Source of the DNA: Rhodoferax sp. PAMC 29310
GTDB taxonomy: Bacteria > Pseudomonadota > Gammaproteobacteria > Burkholderiales > Burkholderiaceae_C
NCBI RefSeq assembly: GCF_017948265.1
Contig: NZ_CP072852.1
Span: 3,038,001-3,102,000 of the forward strand
Length of the DNA stretch: 64,000 nucleotides
Direction: 5' to 3'
The first letter of the stretch is position 1, and every line of letters begins with the position of its first letter. This document shows, in pieces, positions 17,516 through 28,895 of this stretch. The notes under the pieces were generated by a model. The model was not told the DNA's origin, did no database searches, and saw only the letters and a program-made list of their open reading frames with translations. The translations under genes were made by a program, and so were the position numbers.

Positions 17516-17549
17516 CCCAGGTCACCTGCTCAAGACACGGTGACCTGGG
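17516..17549. terminator. perfect 11-bp stem hairpin after the PBP gene
   Basis: CCCAGGTCACC, a 12-base loop, then GGTGACCTGGG. It lies 18 bases beyond the PBP stop (minus strand) and upstream of the phosphoesterase gene. A strong hairpin without a clear U-run; it could be a terminator, an mRNA-protecting structure or an operator. Confidence 0.45.
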
Positions 17550-17566
17550 TTGCTATGGCGACTTGG

Positions 17567-20500
17567 TTAGCGCAGACACCCGCCAGGTTGGCCTTCTGCA
17601 GCCGGGGTCCCGGCAATCAAAGGCATCAGCGAGGGCGCCAACACTTTCAGCAGCTGAACCGGCAAACCACTGGTGAACCCATAGTCTGCGGCCTTGGATC
17701 CGGGGACATAGGCGATCATTGTGCCAAAGAAGCGCTCATCAATATTAAACACAAAGGTGGCAGAGCGATTGACCACGCGGGACTCCAACAGGCGCCCGCC
17801 CGCTCCGTAGGTGTCAAAACGCTGGTCTCCCGTGCCGGTTTTGCCACCGACCGCGAAGTGGCTGCCGTCCGGGCGCACAAAGGCATCCCGCACTCGCTTG
17901 GCGGTGCCAGAGTCGACCACTTCCCGAGCGGCGACCAAGGCGGCCTGCGCGACTTCAGGGGCCAGCACAGCCTCTCCTTCACTGCCTTGGTAAGTCAAGC
18001 GTGTTTCATACGGTGTCGCGGTCGCAAAATGCATGGTTTCGATCCGCGTATTGGGTTTGCGAACACCGTCGTTCACCAAAATACCCATCATCTCCGCCAG
18101 CGCGGCAGGCCGGTCAGCCGAGGCCCCCAGTGAAGTGGCATAGGACGGAACCAGCGAGCTAAAGGGATAGCCCATCTTGGCCCACTGTCGATGAATTTCC
18201 AAAAACCCTTCGCCCTCAAGCAGCACCAGGATGCGCTTGTCCTGGGCATGCTTGCGGTGGGTGGAGAAGAGCCATGAATACACCGCCTGGCGCTCATCCA
18301 CGCTGACCTCCATCACCTGCGTCTGCGTAGCGTCTGGGTGACTTCTCAGATACCCCACCAGCCACAGCTCCAAGGGGTGAATCGTCGCCAAATAGCCTCG
18401 GTCCGCCAGCGACATCGTGGCCGGATCGTACTGCGCATAGAGACGGCTCAGCCGATCCCCGCTGACCTCTTGGTCGTGCGGCAAGTTGCCCATCACAAAG
18501 TCCGAGAACTGCGCCACTGTGGCGGTAGGCGCAATGGTGCGAAAAATGGCCGCCAACCTTGAGGTGGTCGGGCGCACGCTTTCCAGCAATATTTGTTGGG
18601 CCTCCTTTTCGGTTTTCCCCTGGTACTTGCCCAGGAAGCGACGCATGAAAATTTGCCCCTCCCGGTCTGCGAATCGGGCCAGATAGTCCGCGCGGCGTGG
18701 GTCATCGGCGTCCTGCAGCAACTTGGCGGACGACCCGGGCGTCAAAAACATGTAGTGACGCACGATGTCACGCATCAGACGAATAAACACCAGATTTACG
18801 GAGCTTCTCAGTCCCTCACGCAGCGTCATCACCCGGCTGTCGTCCGCCTTGTTGAAGTTGGCGAAAGTGTGCATGCCACCGCCAGTAAAAAAGCTCTCGG
18901 CGGTGCTACCAGAATAAGTTCTTTCCATCGCAGCATCCAGCATGGACTTCAGGCTTCGGTCTTTGGCCCGCATCAGGTAATCAACCGCCCAGCTTGACAA
19001 AACATCTTTGGGGTCAATCTCCTGCGCCTTCAGGGCGGCGGAATCCAGAACCGACAGGCGTCCATGCAGCTTGGCAATCACATCCAGATAGGTAATCAGC
19101 GTACGCAGCTTGGCGGTCGATCCCAGGTCGAGTTTGGTGCCTTCATTGATGTTCAGCGGCTGGTCATAGTTGTCCGTCTGCACCCGCAGGTAGTTGCGGT
19201 CAACGCCGCGCTCGTACAAGGTAAAGCTGTACACCACGCCGGCCGGATCGCCGCGTGCCAGGAGCTGCTTGTTGTTGAGGCCCAGTGCTTCGGCCTGAGC
19301 AGGATCGCGAAGGCTTTGAAGTAAGGTCGCGACCGTGGCCTGGACGGGAGCATTCAGGGTGCTGGCCACGCTCAGGTCCAACCGGTCCAAGTCATAAAAA
19401 TTACCGCCCATGAGCCCCGTCAAGTGCGTGCGAACCGCATTGGCCGCTTTTTGGGTGACGAAAGACACGTCCGGCGAAGGCACCCGGCCGGTGCGGCGAT
19501 TCAATTTGGCCTTTAAGGCGGCGTCGCGCAGGGCAGGCGAAATCACCTCGGCCGTTGCCAACAGCCGCAGGTGGCTGTCTGCCAATGACTCCAATTCGGC
19601 TTCAGGCGCATCAAAGTAGTACGACGGACGACGCTGGGAAATCAACAGACTCAACGCCTGCTTGTAAAGCAGACCCATTTTCAAGAGGTCTTCCTGCCCC
19701 TCGGCGGCGTCCTTCAGAATGCGGCTCACCTCGCTAAAGTCCCTGCCATACCAGGCCCATAAGCCATCTCCAATCCCGTGCACCTCACCAAACCCCACCT
19801 TGGCGGACAAAGGCATGGTGTTGAGATAGGTCAGCACAATCTGGCGCCTGGCTTCGGTGGTGTCTTCCCCTTGCTGGTAGGCGCGCAATGAGGCCGACAC
19901 CATTTGTTGCAATTTTTCAATGACCGAAGAGGTACGTCCCTCGGAGGAATGACGATATTTCTCAATTTGCGTGGCGAGGGTGCTCCCCCCCGGTGCATTC
20001 CCCTGCCCCGTGATGAGGTTCTGCACCTTGATAGCCACCGCATGAGCCAAACGGTCCCATTCCACAGCGGGATTGCGCTTGGGATTGTTCGGGTCAAGCA
20101 ACTCGCGGTTTTCGATGAACAGCAAACTATGGACCAACTCAGGCGCGAGGTCTTCGAACCGCGCAAACACGCGCCCGGGATAACTCTCCTGAAACAGCGT
20201 GTCCTTGCGGCAATCCTGAATGGTCAGGCCACTCTGAATTTTTTCCGGGTAGGGGGCAAAAAATCCAGCGTCTAGCAGTTCGCTCATTCCCTCTGAAATA
20301 CGTGCCTGTTGGGTTACTGAAAAATTGCGCGCTTTCAACTTATCAATGAACACTGGCAGCTTGGAGTACCCCAGACGGTCATCGTAAGGCGCGCTAACCG
20401 GAAAACGAATGGACGAACTGGGGCCCTCGTCCAACGAGAACGTCGCCTTGCGAGCGAGGTCAGAAAAAAACCGTGCCTGATAGGTCGACGACCGAAATTC

Positions 20501-20608
20501 CCGCGCAACCAGCACCCCAACAACAACCAACGCCGTCGACACCACCAGTAAAACCGAAACCCTCAGCCAGAAAAAAAACAGCGTCCACTTTCCCTGCATG
20601 CTCATCAC
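17567..20608 (-). CDS. divergent class A penicillin-binding protein (transglycosylase/transpeptidase)
   Basis: A 1013-residue inner-membrane protein. TM anchor near residues 9-33; GT51 transglycosylase with LLFIENRELLD (catalytic glutamate region near 200), GGSTLATQIEKYRH and a long non-standard insertion; transpeptidase with the serine motif LGSTAKLRTL near 490, SSVNLV near 620 and KTGTGDQRF near 945. Thus both peptidoglycan polymerisation and cross-linking seem possible. The GT51 motif reads IENREL instead of the usual IEDxxFxxH and the chain is longer than typical PBP1a, so it is a divergent branch. It is divergently transcribed from preT; no cell-wall partner gene is adjacent. Confidence 0.83.
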   Translation of the reverse strand: MMSMQGKWTLFFFWLRVSVLLVVSTALVVVGVLVAREFRSSTYQARFFSDLARKATFSLDEGPSSSIRFPVSAPYDDRLGYSKLPVFIDKLKARNFSVTQQARISEGMSELLDAGFFAPYPEKIQSGLTIQDCRKDTLFQESYPGRVFARFEDLAPELVHSLLFIENRELLDPNNPKRNPAVEWDRLAHAVAIKVQNLITGQGNAPGGSTLATQIEKYRHSSEGRTSSVIEKLQQMVSASLRAYQQGEDTTEARRQIVLTYLNTMPLSAKVGFGEVHGIGDGLWAWYGRDFSEVSRILKDAAEGQEDLLKMGLLYKQALSLLISQRRPSYYFDAPEAELESLADSHLRLLATAEVISPALRDAALKAKLNRRTGRVPSPDVSFVTQKAANAVRTHLTGLMGGNFYDLDRLDLSVASTLNAPVQATVATLLQSLRDPAQAEALGLNNKQLLARGDPAGVVYSFTLYERGVDRNYLRVQTDNYDQPLNINEGTKLDLGSTAKLRTLITYLDVIAKLHGRLSVLDSAALKAQEIDPKDVLSSWAVDYLMRAKDRSLKSMLDAAMERTYSGSTAESFFTGGGMHTFANFNKADDSRVMTLREGLRSSVNLVFIRLMRDIVRHYMFLTPGSSAKLLQDADDPRRADYLARFADREGQIFMRRFLGKYQGKTEKEAQQILLESVRPTTSRLAAIFRTIAPTATVAQFSDFVMGNLPHDQEVSGDRLSRLYAQYDPATMSLADRGYLATIHPLELWLVGYLRSHPDATQTQVMEVSVDERQAVYSWLFSTHRKHAQDKRILVLLEGEGFLEIHRQWAKMGYPFSSLVPSYATSLGASADRPAALAEMMGILVNDGVRKPNTRIETMHFATATPYETRLTYQGSEGEAVLAPEVAQAALVAAREVVDSGTAKRVRDAFVRPDGSHFAVGGKTGTGDQRFDTYGAGGRLLESRVVNRSATFVFNIDERFFGTMIAYVPGSKAADYGFTSGLPVQLLKVLAPSLMPLIAGTPAAEGQPGGCLR

Positions 20609-20788
20609 CCTGAATATCTTTGATCAATGCGTTCGGCGCCGAACCTTATTCAGGGCAACACCGAAAAGGCACTATTGTGCGCTGCAATAAAAACGCGGTT
20701 CACCCCCTTCATCCCATCGAAATGCACCAGGATCGGGCAAACCCCTAGATACACCATGGCATCACTATTGCTAGGATCAATTCAGAAC

Positions 20789-20804
20789 TTGACTAAATGG
20801 TCAG
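20789..20804. promoter_or_regulatory. RutR-like operator before preT
   Basis: TTGACTAAATGGTCAG matches the E. coli RutR consensus TTGACCAnnTGGTCAA at 12 of 14 defined positions. It lies 49 bases before the preT start codon. A RutR-like TetR gene lies at 52761. The consensus is recalled from literature; binding is inferred. Confidence 0.65.
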
Positions 20805-20852
20805 TTTTTATGTTCCGAGTTCGATCTCACCCCTCTTTGAAGGAGTTTCAAC

Positions 20853-22202
20853 GTGTCTACCACCCTGCCCCCTGATGTTCAAGCTGGCCGCTTGAGTGCC
20901 CCTGAGTACGCCAAGCGTTTTTCCGACGCCACGCCCCGCTTTACCCAGGCACAGGCCGTGCTGGAGGCGGAGCGTTGCCTCTACTGTTATGACGCCCCCT
21001 GCGTCACGGCCTGCCCCACCAGCATTGATGTCCCCTCCTTCATCAAGCGCATTGCCGATGGCAATTTGCGCGGCTCAGCACACGCCATTCTGGACGCCAA
21101 CCCGCTGGGCGGCATGTGCGCCCGGGTCTGCCCCACGGAGAACCTGTGTGAAGCGGTTTGCGTGCGCAACACCCAAGAAGGGGTGCCGGTGGCCATTGGC
21201 CGCCTACAACGCCACGCCGTGGATGCGTTGATGGAAAGCCCCAAGCCACAGCTATTCACCCGCGCCCCCACCACGGGCAAGAAAGTGGCCGTGGTGGGGG
21301 CCGGCCCGGCGGGCCTGGCCTGCGCCTTCACATTGGCGCGCCTCGGCCATGACGTGGTGGTTTTTGACGCCAATGCCAAGGCCGGTGGCCTCAACGAATA
21401 TGGCTTGGCCAGCTATAAAACCCCGGACAACTTTGCCCAAAAAGAAATTGAATGGCTGCTGGACATTGGCGGTATTGAAATGCGCCACGATTGGCGCCTG
21501 GAAACTGCCGCTCAGGTGAGTGCGCTTCAAAAAGACTATGACGCCCTCTTTCTGGGCATGGGGCTGTCCACCACGCACCAACTCGGTGTACCGGGTGAGG
21601 AGTTAAGTGGTGTGCAGGACGCAGTGGACTTCATTGCCACGCTGCGCCAGACCGAAGACCTGGCCACGCTGCCTGTGGGCCGCCGTGTCATCGTCATTGG
21701 CGGTGGCATGACCGCCGTGGATGCCTCGGTGCAAAGCAAGCTGCTCGGCGCCTCCGTCGTTCACATGGCCTACCGGCGTGGCGTGGAAACCATGACGGCG
21801 TCCAAAGCCGAGCAGGAATGGGCGCAAACCAATGGCGTCGTGCTGCACCACTGGCTGGCTCCGGTAGAGATTCTGGGCGAAAACGGCCACGTGACCGCGG
21901 TGCGCTTTGCCGAGCAAGCCATGATGGACGGCAAGTTAAAAGCCACCGGGCGCGAACTGACCTGGGAAGCCGACACCGTGTTGAAAGCCATTGGCCAGCA
22001 ACTGGGCAACCCGGTGCTCGCGCAAATGGGCTTGACGCTGCAAGGCGGACGCATTGCCACAGACGCTTCCGGCACCACCAACCTGCCCGGCATTTGGGCC
22101 GGTGGCGACTGCCGCGCCGGCGGCCTGGACCTGACGGTTGAAGCCGTGGAGCACGGCAAGCAATCTGCAAAAGCTATCCACACCCACCTGATGGGCGTCT
22201 GA
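20853..22202 (+). CDS. preT: NAD-dependent dihydropyrimidine dehydrogenase subunit PreT
   Basis: A 449-residue protein, GTG start with GAAGGAG 8 bases upstream. With PreA it reduces uracil and thymine to the dihydro forms using NADH (first reductive step). The N-terminal half-ferredoxin-like region has CLYCYDAPCVTACPTSIDVPSF and CARVCPTENLCEAVC cysteines for [4Fe-4S] clusters. The FAD site is KVAVVGAGPAGLACAF near residue 145, and the NAD site VIVIGGGMTAVDAS near 280; GIWAGGDCRAGG near the C-terminus is the second FAD segment. Normal length. First gene of a ten-gene co-directional cluster. Confidence 0.95.
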   Translation: MSTTLPPDVQAGRLSAPEYAKRFSDATPRFTQAQAVLEAERCLYCYDAPCVTACPTSIDVPSFIKRIADGNLRGSAHAILDANPLGGMCARVCPTENLCEAVCVRNTQEGVPVAIGRLQRHAVDALMESPKPQLFTRAPTTGKKVAVVGAGPAGLACAFTLARLGHDVVVFDANAKAGGLNEYGLASYKTPDNFAQKEIEWLLDIGGIEMRHDWRLETAAQVSALQKDYDALFLGMGLSTTHQLGVPGEELSGVQDAVDFIATLRQTEDLATLPVGRRVIVIGGGMTAVDASVQSKLLGASVVHMAYRRGVETMTASKAEQEWAQTNGVVLHHWLAPVEILGENGHVTAVRFAEQAMMDGKLKATGRELTWEADTVLKAIGQQLGNPVLAQMGLTLQGGRIATDASGTTNLPGIWAGGDCRAGGLDLTVEAVEHGKQSAKAIHTHLMGV

Positions 22203-22243
22203 GCCGTCGCCACCCTCACATTGAAGAAAACTGGAGAAACACC

Positions 22244-23554
22244 ATGGCCAATCTAAAAACCACATTCGCTGGCATCGAAAGCCCCAATCCCTTCTGGCTG
22301 GCCTCTGCGCCCCCCACCGACAAAGCCACCAACGTCAACCGCGCCTTTGAAGCCGGTTGGGGTGGCGTGGTCTGGAAAACACTGGGTGAAGCTGGTCCCC
22401 CTGTGGTCAACGTCAACGGCCCGCGCTACGGCGCCTTGCTCACACCCGATCGGCGCTTGATGGGCTTTAACAACATTGAGCTGATCACCGATCGTGACTT
22501 GGACCTCAACCTGAAAGAGATCACCGAGGTCAAGCGCAACTGGAGCGACCGCGCCATGATCGTCTCGCTGATGGTGCCTTGTGTGGAGGAGTCCTGGAAA
22601 GCCATTTTGGCGCGCCTAGTGGACACCGGCGCCGATGGCATTGAACTCAACTTTGGCTGCCCACATGGCATGAGCGAGCGCGGCATGGGCGCGGCTGTGG
22701 GTCAGGTGCCGGAATACATCGAGATGGTGACGGCCTGGTGCAAGCATTACTCCAAGCTGCCGGTCATCGTGAAACTCACCCCCAACATCACGGACGTGCG
22801 CTTGCCCGCCCGTGCCGCCAAAAAAGGCGGGGCGGATGCGGTGTCCCTCATCAACACCATCAACTCCATCATGGGTGTGGACCCCTACACGCTGACCATG
22901 ACGCCGTCCACTGGCGGCAAAGGCTCGCACGGTGGTTACTGCGGCCCGGCCGTGAAGCCCATTGCACTGAACATGGTGGCCGAAATCGCCCGTGATCCGC
23001 TCACCGCCGGCCTCCCCATTTCCGGCATTGGCGGCGTCGGCAACTGGCGCGATGCGCTGGACTTCATTGCGCTGGGCGCGGGCAATGTGCAGGTCTGCAC
23101 CGCGGCCATGGTGTACGGCTTCAAAATCGTTCAAGAGATGGCCGACGGCCTGTCCAACTACATGGACGACATGGGCTTTGAGTCCGTCAGTCAAATTGTC
23201 GGCAAGGCAACGCCTACCGTCTCGGACTGGCGCTACATCAACCTGAACCACATCAGCAAAGCCGTCATCAACCAGGACTCCTGCATTGAGTGCGGCCGCT
23301 GCCACATTGCCTGCGAAGACACCTCGCACCAGGCCATCACGAATATGAAGGACGGCAAACGCTTCTTCGAGGTTAAAGAAGACGAATGCGTGGGCTGCAA
23401 CCTCTGCGTGATCGTCTGCCCAGTGCCCGAGTGCATCACCCTGCGCGACCTGATGCCGGGAGAAGTTGATCTGCGCACCGGAAAAACCGTGAGTGCCACC
23501 CACGCGGACTGGACCACCCACCCCAACAACCCCATGGCCAAAGCCGCAGCCTGA
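22244..23554 (+). CDS. preA: NAD-dependent dihydropyrimidine dehydrogenase subunit PreA
   Basis: A 436-residue FMN-binding TIM-barrel subunit of the dihydroorotate dehydrogenase superfamily with a C-terminal ferredoxin domain. Marks are the N-terminal SPNPFWLASAPPTDKATN, GIELNFGCPHGMSERGMG, and two cluster motifs CIECGRCHIACEDTSHQA and CVGCNLCVIVCPVPEC. It holds the pyrimidine-reducing site and receives electrons from PreT, whose gene ends 41 bases upstream. A GGAG site precedes the ATG. The family length and motifs are complete. Confidence 0.95.
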   Translation: MANLKTTFAGIESPNPFWLASAPPTDKATNVNRAFEAGWGGVVWKTLGEAGPPVVNVNGPRYGALLTPDRRLMGFNNIELITDRDLDLNLKEITEVKRNWSDRAMIVSLMVPCVEESWKAILARLVDTGADGIELNFGCPHGMSERGMGAAVGQVPEYIEMVTAWCKHYSKLPVIVKLTPNITDVRLPARAAKKGGADAVSLINTINSIMGVDPYTLTMTPSTGGKGSHGGYCGPAVKPIALNMVAEIARDPLTAGLPISGIGGVGNWRDALDFIALGAGNVQVCTAAMVYGFKIVQEMADGLSNYMDDMGFESVSQIVGKATPTVSDWRYINLNHISKAVINQDSCIECGRCHIACEDTSHQAITNMKDGKRFFEVKEDECVGCNLCVIVCPVPECITLRDLMPGEVDLRTGKTVSATHADWTTHPNNPMAKAAA

Positions 23555-23564
23555 AGGACCCCCA

Positions 23565-26446
<2,882 letters not shown>

Positions 26447-26479
26447 TCGCCGACCCACAACGACTTCAGGAGAAATACC

Positions 26480-27736
26480 ATGAACACAGCCACCGCACCC
26501 AATATCGACACCCTGCGCATCAACGGCGAACGCCTGTGGGCCTCGCTCATGGAGCTGGCCCAGATTGGTGCCACGCCCAAAGGCGGTGTCTGCCGCTTAA
26601 CCCTCACCGACCTGGACAAACAGGGCCGCGACCTTGTCTTGCGCTGGGCGAAAGAGGCCGGCATGACCGTCACCATCGACAAAATCGGCAACGGCTTCAT
26701 GCGCCGCGCCGGACGCAACAACAGCCTGCCCCCCATCATGACGGGCAGCCACATCGACACGCAACCCACCGGGGGCAAGTTTGACGGCAACTACGGCGTG
26801 CTGGCTGGCCTGGAGGTGGTGCGTACCCTCAATGACCACGGCATTGAAACCGAGGCGCCGGTTGAGGTGGCCTTCTGGACCAACGAAGAGGGTTCGCGCT
26901 TTGTGCCGGTGATGATGGGCTCGGGCGTGTTCGCCAAAGCCTTCTCGCTGGAAACCGCTTACGCCGCCACCGACACCGAAGGTAAGTCGGTGGGTGACGA
27001 GCTGAAGCGCATTGGCTACATCGGCGACCAAGAGCCGGGCGACCACCCGATTGGTGCTTACTTTGAGACCCACATCGAGCAAGGCCCGGTGCTGGAAGAC
27101 AACGATGTCACCATTGGCGTGGTCAGTGGTGTGCTCGGCATTCGCTGGTTCGACTGCACCGTCACCGGCATGGAAGCCCATGCCGGCCCTACCCCCATGG
27201 CACTGCGCAAAGACGCGCTGCAGTTGGCCACCCACATCATGCAAGAGACGGTCGCTGCCGCGCTGCGTCACGCACCGCATGGCCGGGGCACGGTGGGTAT
27301 GGTGCAGGTGTTTCCCAACAGCCGTAATGTGATTCCAGGTCGGGTCAAATTCAGCATTGATCTGCGCAACGCCACCGATGCGCTGGTGGACCAGATGGCC
27401 GACGAGGTGAAAGCCTTTGCCGCCAAGCTGTCCAAAGAGACGGGGATGGAGGTGAAGATTGAGCCGTCATCGAGCTACTCCGCCATCAGTTTTCACAAAG
27501 ACTGCGTGGACGCCGTGGCCCGTGCCGCCAAAAAGCTGGGTTACTCCAACATGCCCGCCGTCTCCGGCGCCGGACACGACGCCGTCTACATGGCCAGCCT
27601 AACCCCGGCCGGCATGATCTTCATCCCGTGCAAGGACGGCATCAGCCACAACGAGATTGAAGACGCCAAGCCCGAGCACATCACGGCCGGGTGCAATGTG
27701 CTGCTGCATGCGATGCTGGAGCGGGCTGGCACATAA
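26480..27736 (+). CDS. Zn-dependent carbamoyl-amide hydrolase, copy 1 (beta-ureidopropionase / HyuC-AllC family)
   Basis: A 418-residue M20-type amidohydrolase. Metal-binding marks are GSHIDTQPTGGKFDGNYGVLAG near residue 90, WTNEEGSRFVPVMMGSG near 134, ETHIEQGPVLE near 197 and the C-terminal GAGHDAVYMA. By operon position it should release ammonia, CO2 and beta-alanine from N-carbamoyl-beta-alanine (last reductive step); relatives act on N-carbamoyl-L-amino acids or allantoate. A second copy lies at 43171. The two DNA sequences look identical over long blocks, with a 57-base patch of 12 differences near 26810-26866. AGGAGA precedes the ATG. Confidence 0.9.
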   Translation: MNTATAPNIDTLRINGERLWASLMELAQIGATPKGGVCRLTLTDLDKQGRDLVLRWAKEAGMTVTIDKIGNGFMRRAGRNNSLPPIMTGSHIDTQPTGGKFDGNYGVLAGLEVVRTLNDHGIETEAPVEVAFWTNEEGSRFVPVMMGSGVFAKAFSLETAYAATDTEGKSVGDELKRIGYIGDQEPGDHPIGAYFETHIEQGPVLEDNDVTIGVVSGVLGIRWFDCTVTGMEAHAGPTPMALRKDALQLATHIMQETVAAALRHAPHGRGTVGMVQVFPNSRNVIPGRVKFSIDLRNATDALVDQMADEVKAFAAKLSKETGMEVKIEPSSSYSAISFHKDCVDAVARAAKKLGYSNMPAVSGAGHDAVYMASLTPAGMIFIPCKDGISHNEIEDAKPEHITAGCNVLLHAMLERAGT

Positions 27737-27769
27737 TTTGCATGACAAGTTATGCGCTGTTTTATTAGG

Positions 27770-27826
27770 CATAAATAGGCTGCAGCCCTTATGCAAATTG
27801 CGCAAGCAGCTATTCATTTAGTAGTG
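27770..27826. repeat. dispersed repeat copy between hydrolase and BMP transporter genes
   Basis: It reads ATAGGCTGCAGCCCTTATGC, then TTGCGCAAGCAGCTATT. The reverse complement gives AATAGCTGCTTGCGC and GGGCTGCAGCC, matching the copy at 16201. It lies 31 bases before the BMP protein gene and might split the transcript or stabilise an RNA end. Confidence 0.6.
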
Positions 27827-27856
27827 TTTTCAACGTTAATAAACTCTGGAGTACCT

Positions 27857-28864
27857 ATGGCTTTAAAACTATTGACCCGCCGAACTTCACTTGCCCTGGC
27901 CGCACTGGTCAGCGTGAGCGCATTCGCCCCCGGCTTGGCGTTGGCGCAAGCCAAACTCAAGGTCGCTGGCATTTACACCGTGCCCTTTGAGCAGCAATGG
28001 GCCGGGCGTTTGCACACCGCACTCAAAGCCGCCGAGGCGCGGGGTGAGATCGAATACAAAGCAAGCGAAAACGTCTCCAACGCTGACTACGAGCGTGTCA
28101 TGCGCGAATACGCCAATGGTGGCAGTACCCTCATCGTGGGCGAGGCTTTCGCGGTAGAGTCCGCGGCCCGCAAAGTAGCCAAAGATTTCCCAAAAGTGTC
28201 GTTCCTGATGGGTTCCAGTGGAAAACCGGTGGCGCCCAATTTCAGTGTGTTTGACAACTACATCCAGGAACCTGCTTATTTGAGTGGTCTCATTGCAGGC
28301 GGCATGACCAAGACACACAAGATCGGTTTGGTTGGCGGATTTCCTATTCCTGAGGTCAACCGTCTGATGAATGCGTTCATGGCGGGGGCAAAAGAATCGA
28401 ATCCAAAGGTGGAGTTCAGCGTGAGCTTCATCAACAGCTGGTTTGACCCACCCAAAGCCAAGGAAGCCGCTTTTGCGATGATCGACAAGGGTGCCGATGT
28501 GCTCTACGCGGAGCGCTTTGGTGTGAGTGATGCTGCCATGGAAAAAGGCAAACTGGCTATTGGTAACGTCATTAACACCCAAGCCCAGTATCCAGACACG
28601 GTGGTGGCCTCCGCGCTGTGGCACTTTGAGCCCTCCGCCGACCGTGCGATCAAACTGGCCAAAGAGGGCAAGTTCACCGCTGAAGACTATGGCCCGTACT
28701 CCATGATGAAGCACAAGGGCTCCTCATTGGCACCGCTGGGTACGTTTGAGAAAAAAGTTCCCGCTGAGATTATTACCAAAGTCAAAGCCCGTGAAAAAGA
28801 CATTTTCGACGGCAAATTCACCGTGAAAGTGGATGACAGCCAACCCAAGTCAACCGCCAAGTAA
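27857..28864 (+). CDS. BMP-family ABC transporter substrate-binding protein (nucleoside type)
   Basis: A 335-residue periplasmic binding protein. The start at 27857 has CTGGAG upstream; the signal peptide ends about residue 31 (FAPGLALAQA) and has no lipobox, unlike Gram-positive PnrA/BMP lipoproteins. Family marks are KVAGIYTVPFEQQWAGRLH, YIQEPAYLSGLIAGGMTKT, KIGLVGGFPIPEVNRLMNAF and FINSWFDPPKAKEAA. BMP proteins bind nucleosides or purine-type bases. The ATPase and two permeases follow, then a cytosine deaminase, so this importer probably brings pyrimidine nucleosides or bases to the pathway. Confidence 0.9.
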   Translation: MALKLLTRRTSLALAALVSVSAFAPGLALAQAKLKVAGIYTVPFEQQWAGRLHTALKAAEARGEIEYKASENVSNADYERVMREYANGGSTLIVGEAFAVESAARKVAKDFPKVSFLMGSSGKPVAPNFSVFDNYIQEPAYLSGLIAGGMTKTHKIGLVGGFPIPEVNRLMNAFMAGAKESNPKVEFSVSFINSWFDPPKAKEAAFAMIDKGADVLYAERFGVSDAAMEKGKLAIGNVINTQAQYPDTVVASALWHFEPSADRAIKLAKEGKFTAEDYGPYSMMKHKGSSLAPLGTFEKKVPAEIITKVKAREKDIFDGKFTVKVDDSQPKSTAK

Positions 28865-28895
28865 GGCGCAGGCTCAGCATTCCCTTGCCGCACAG

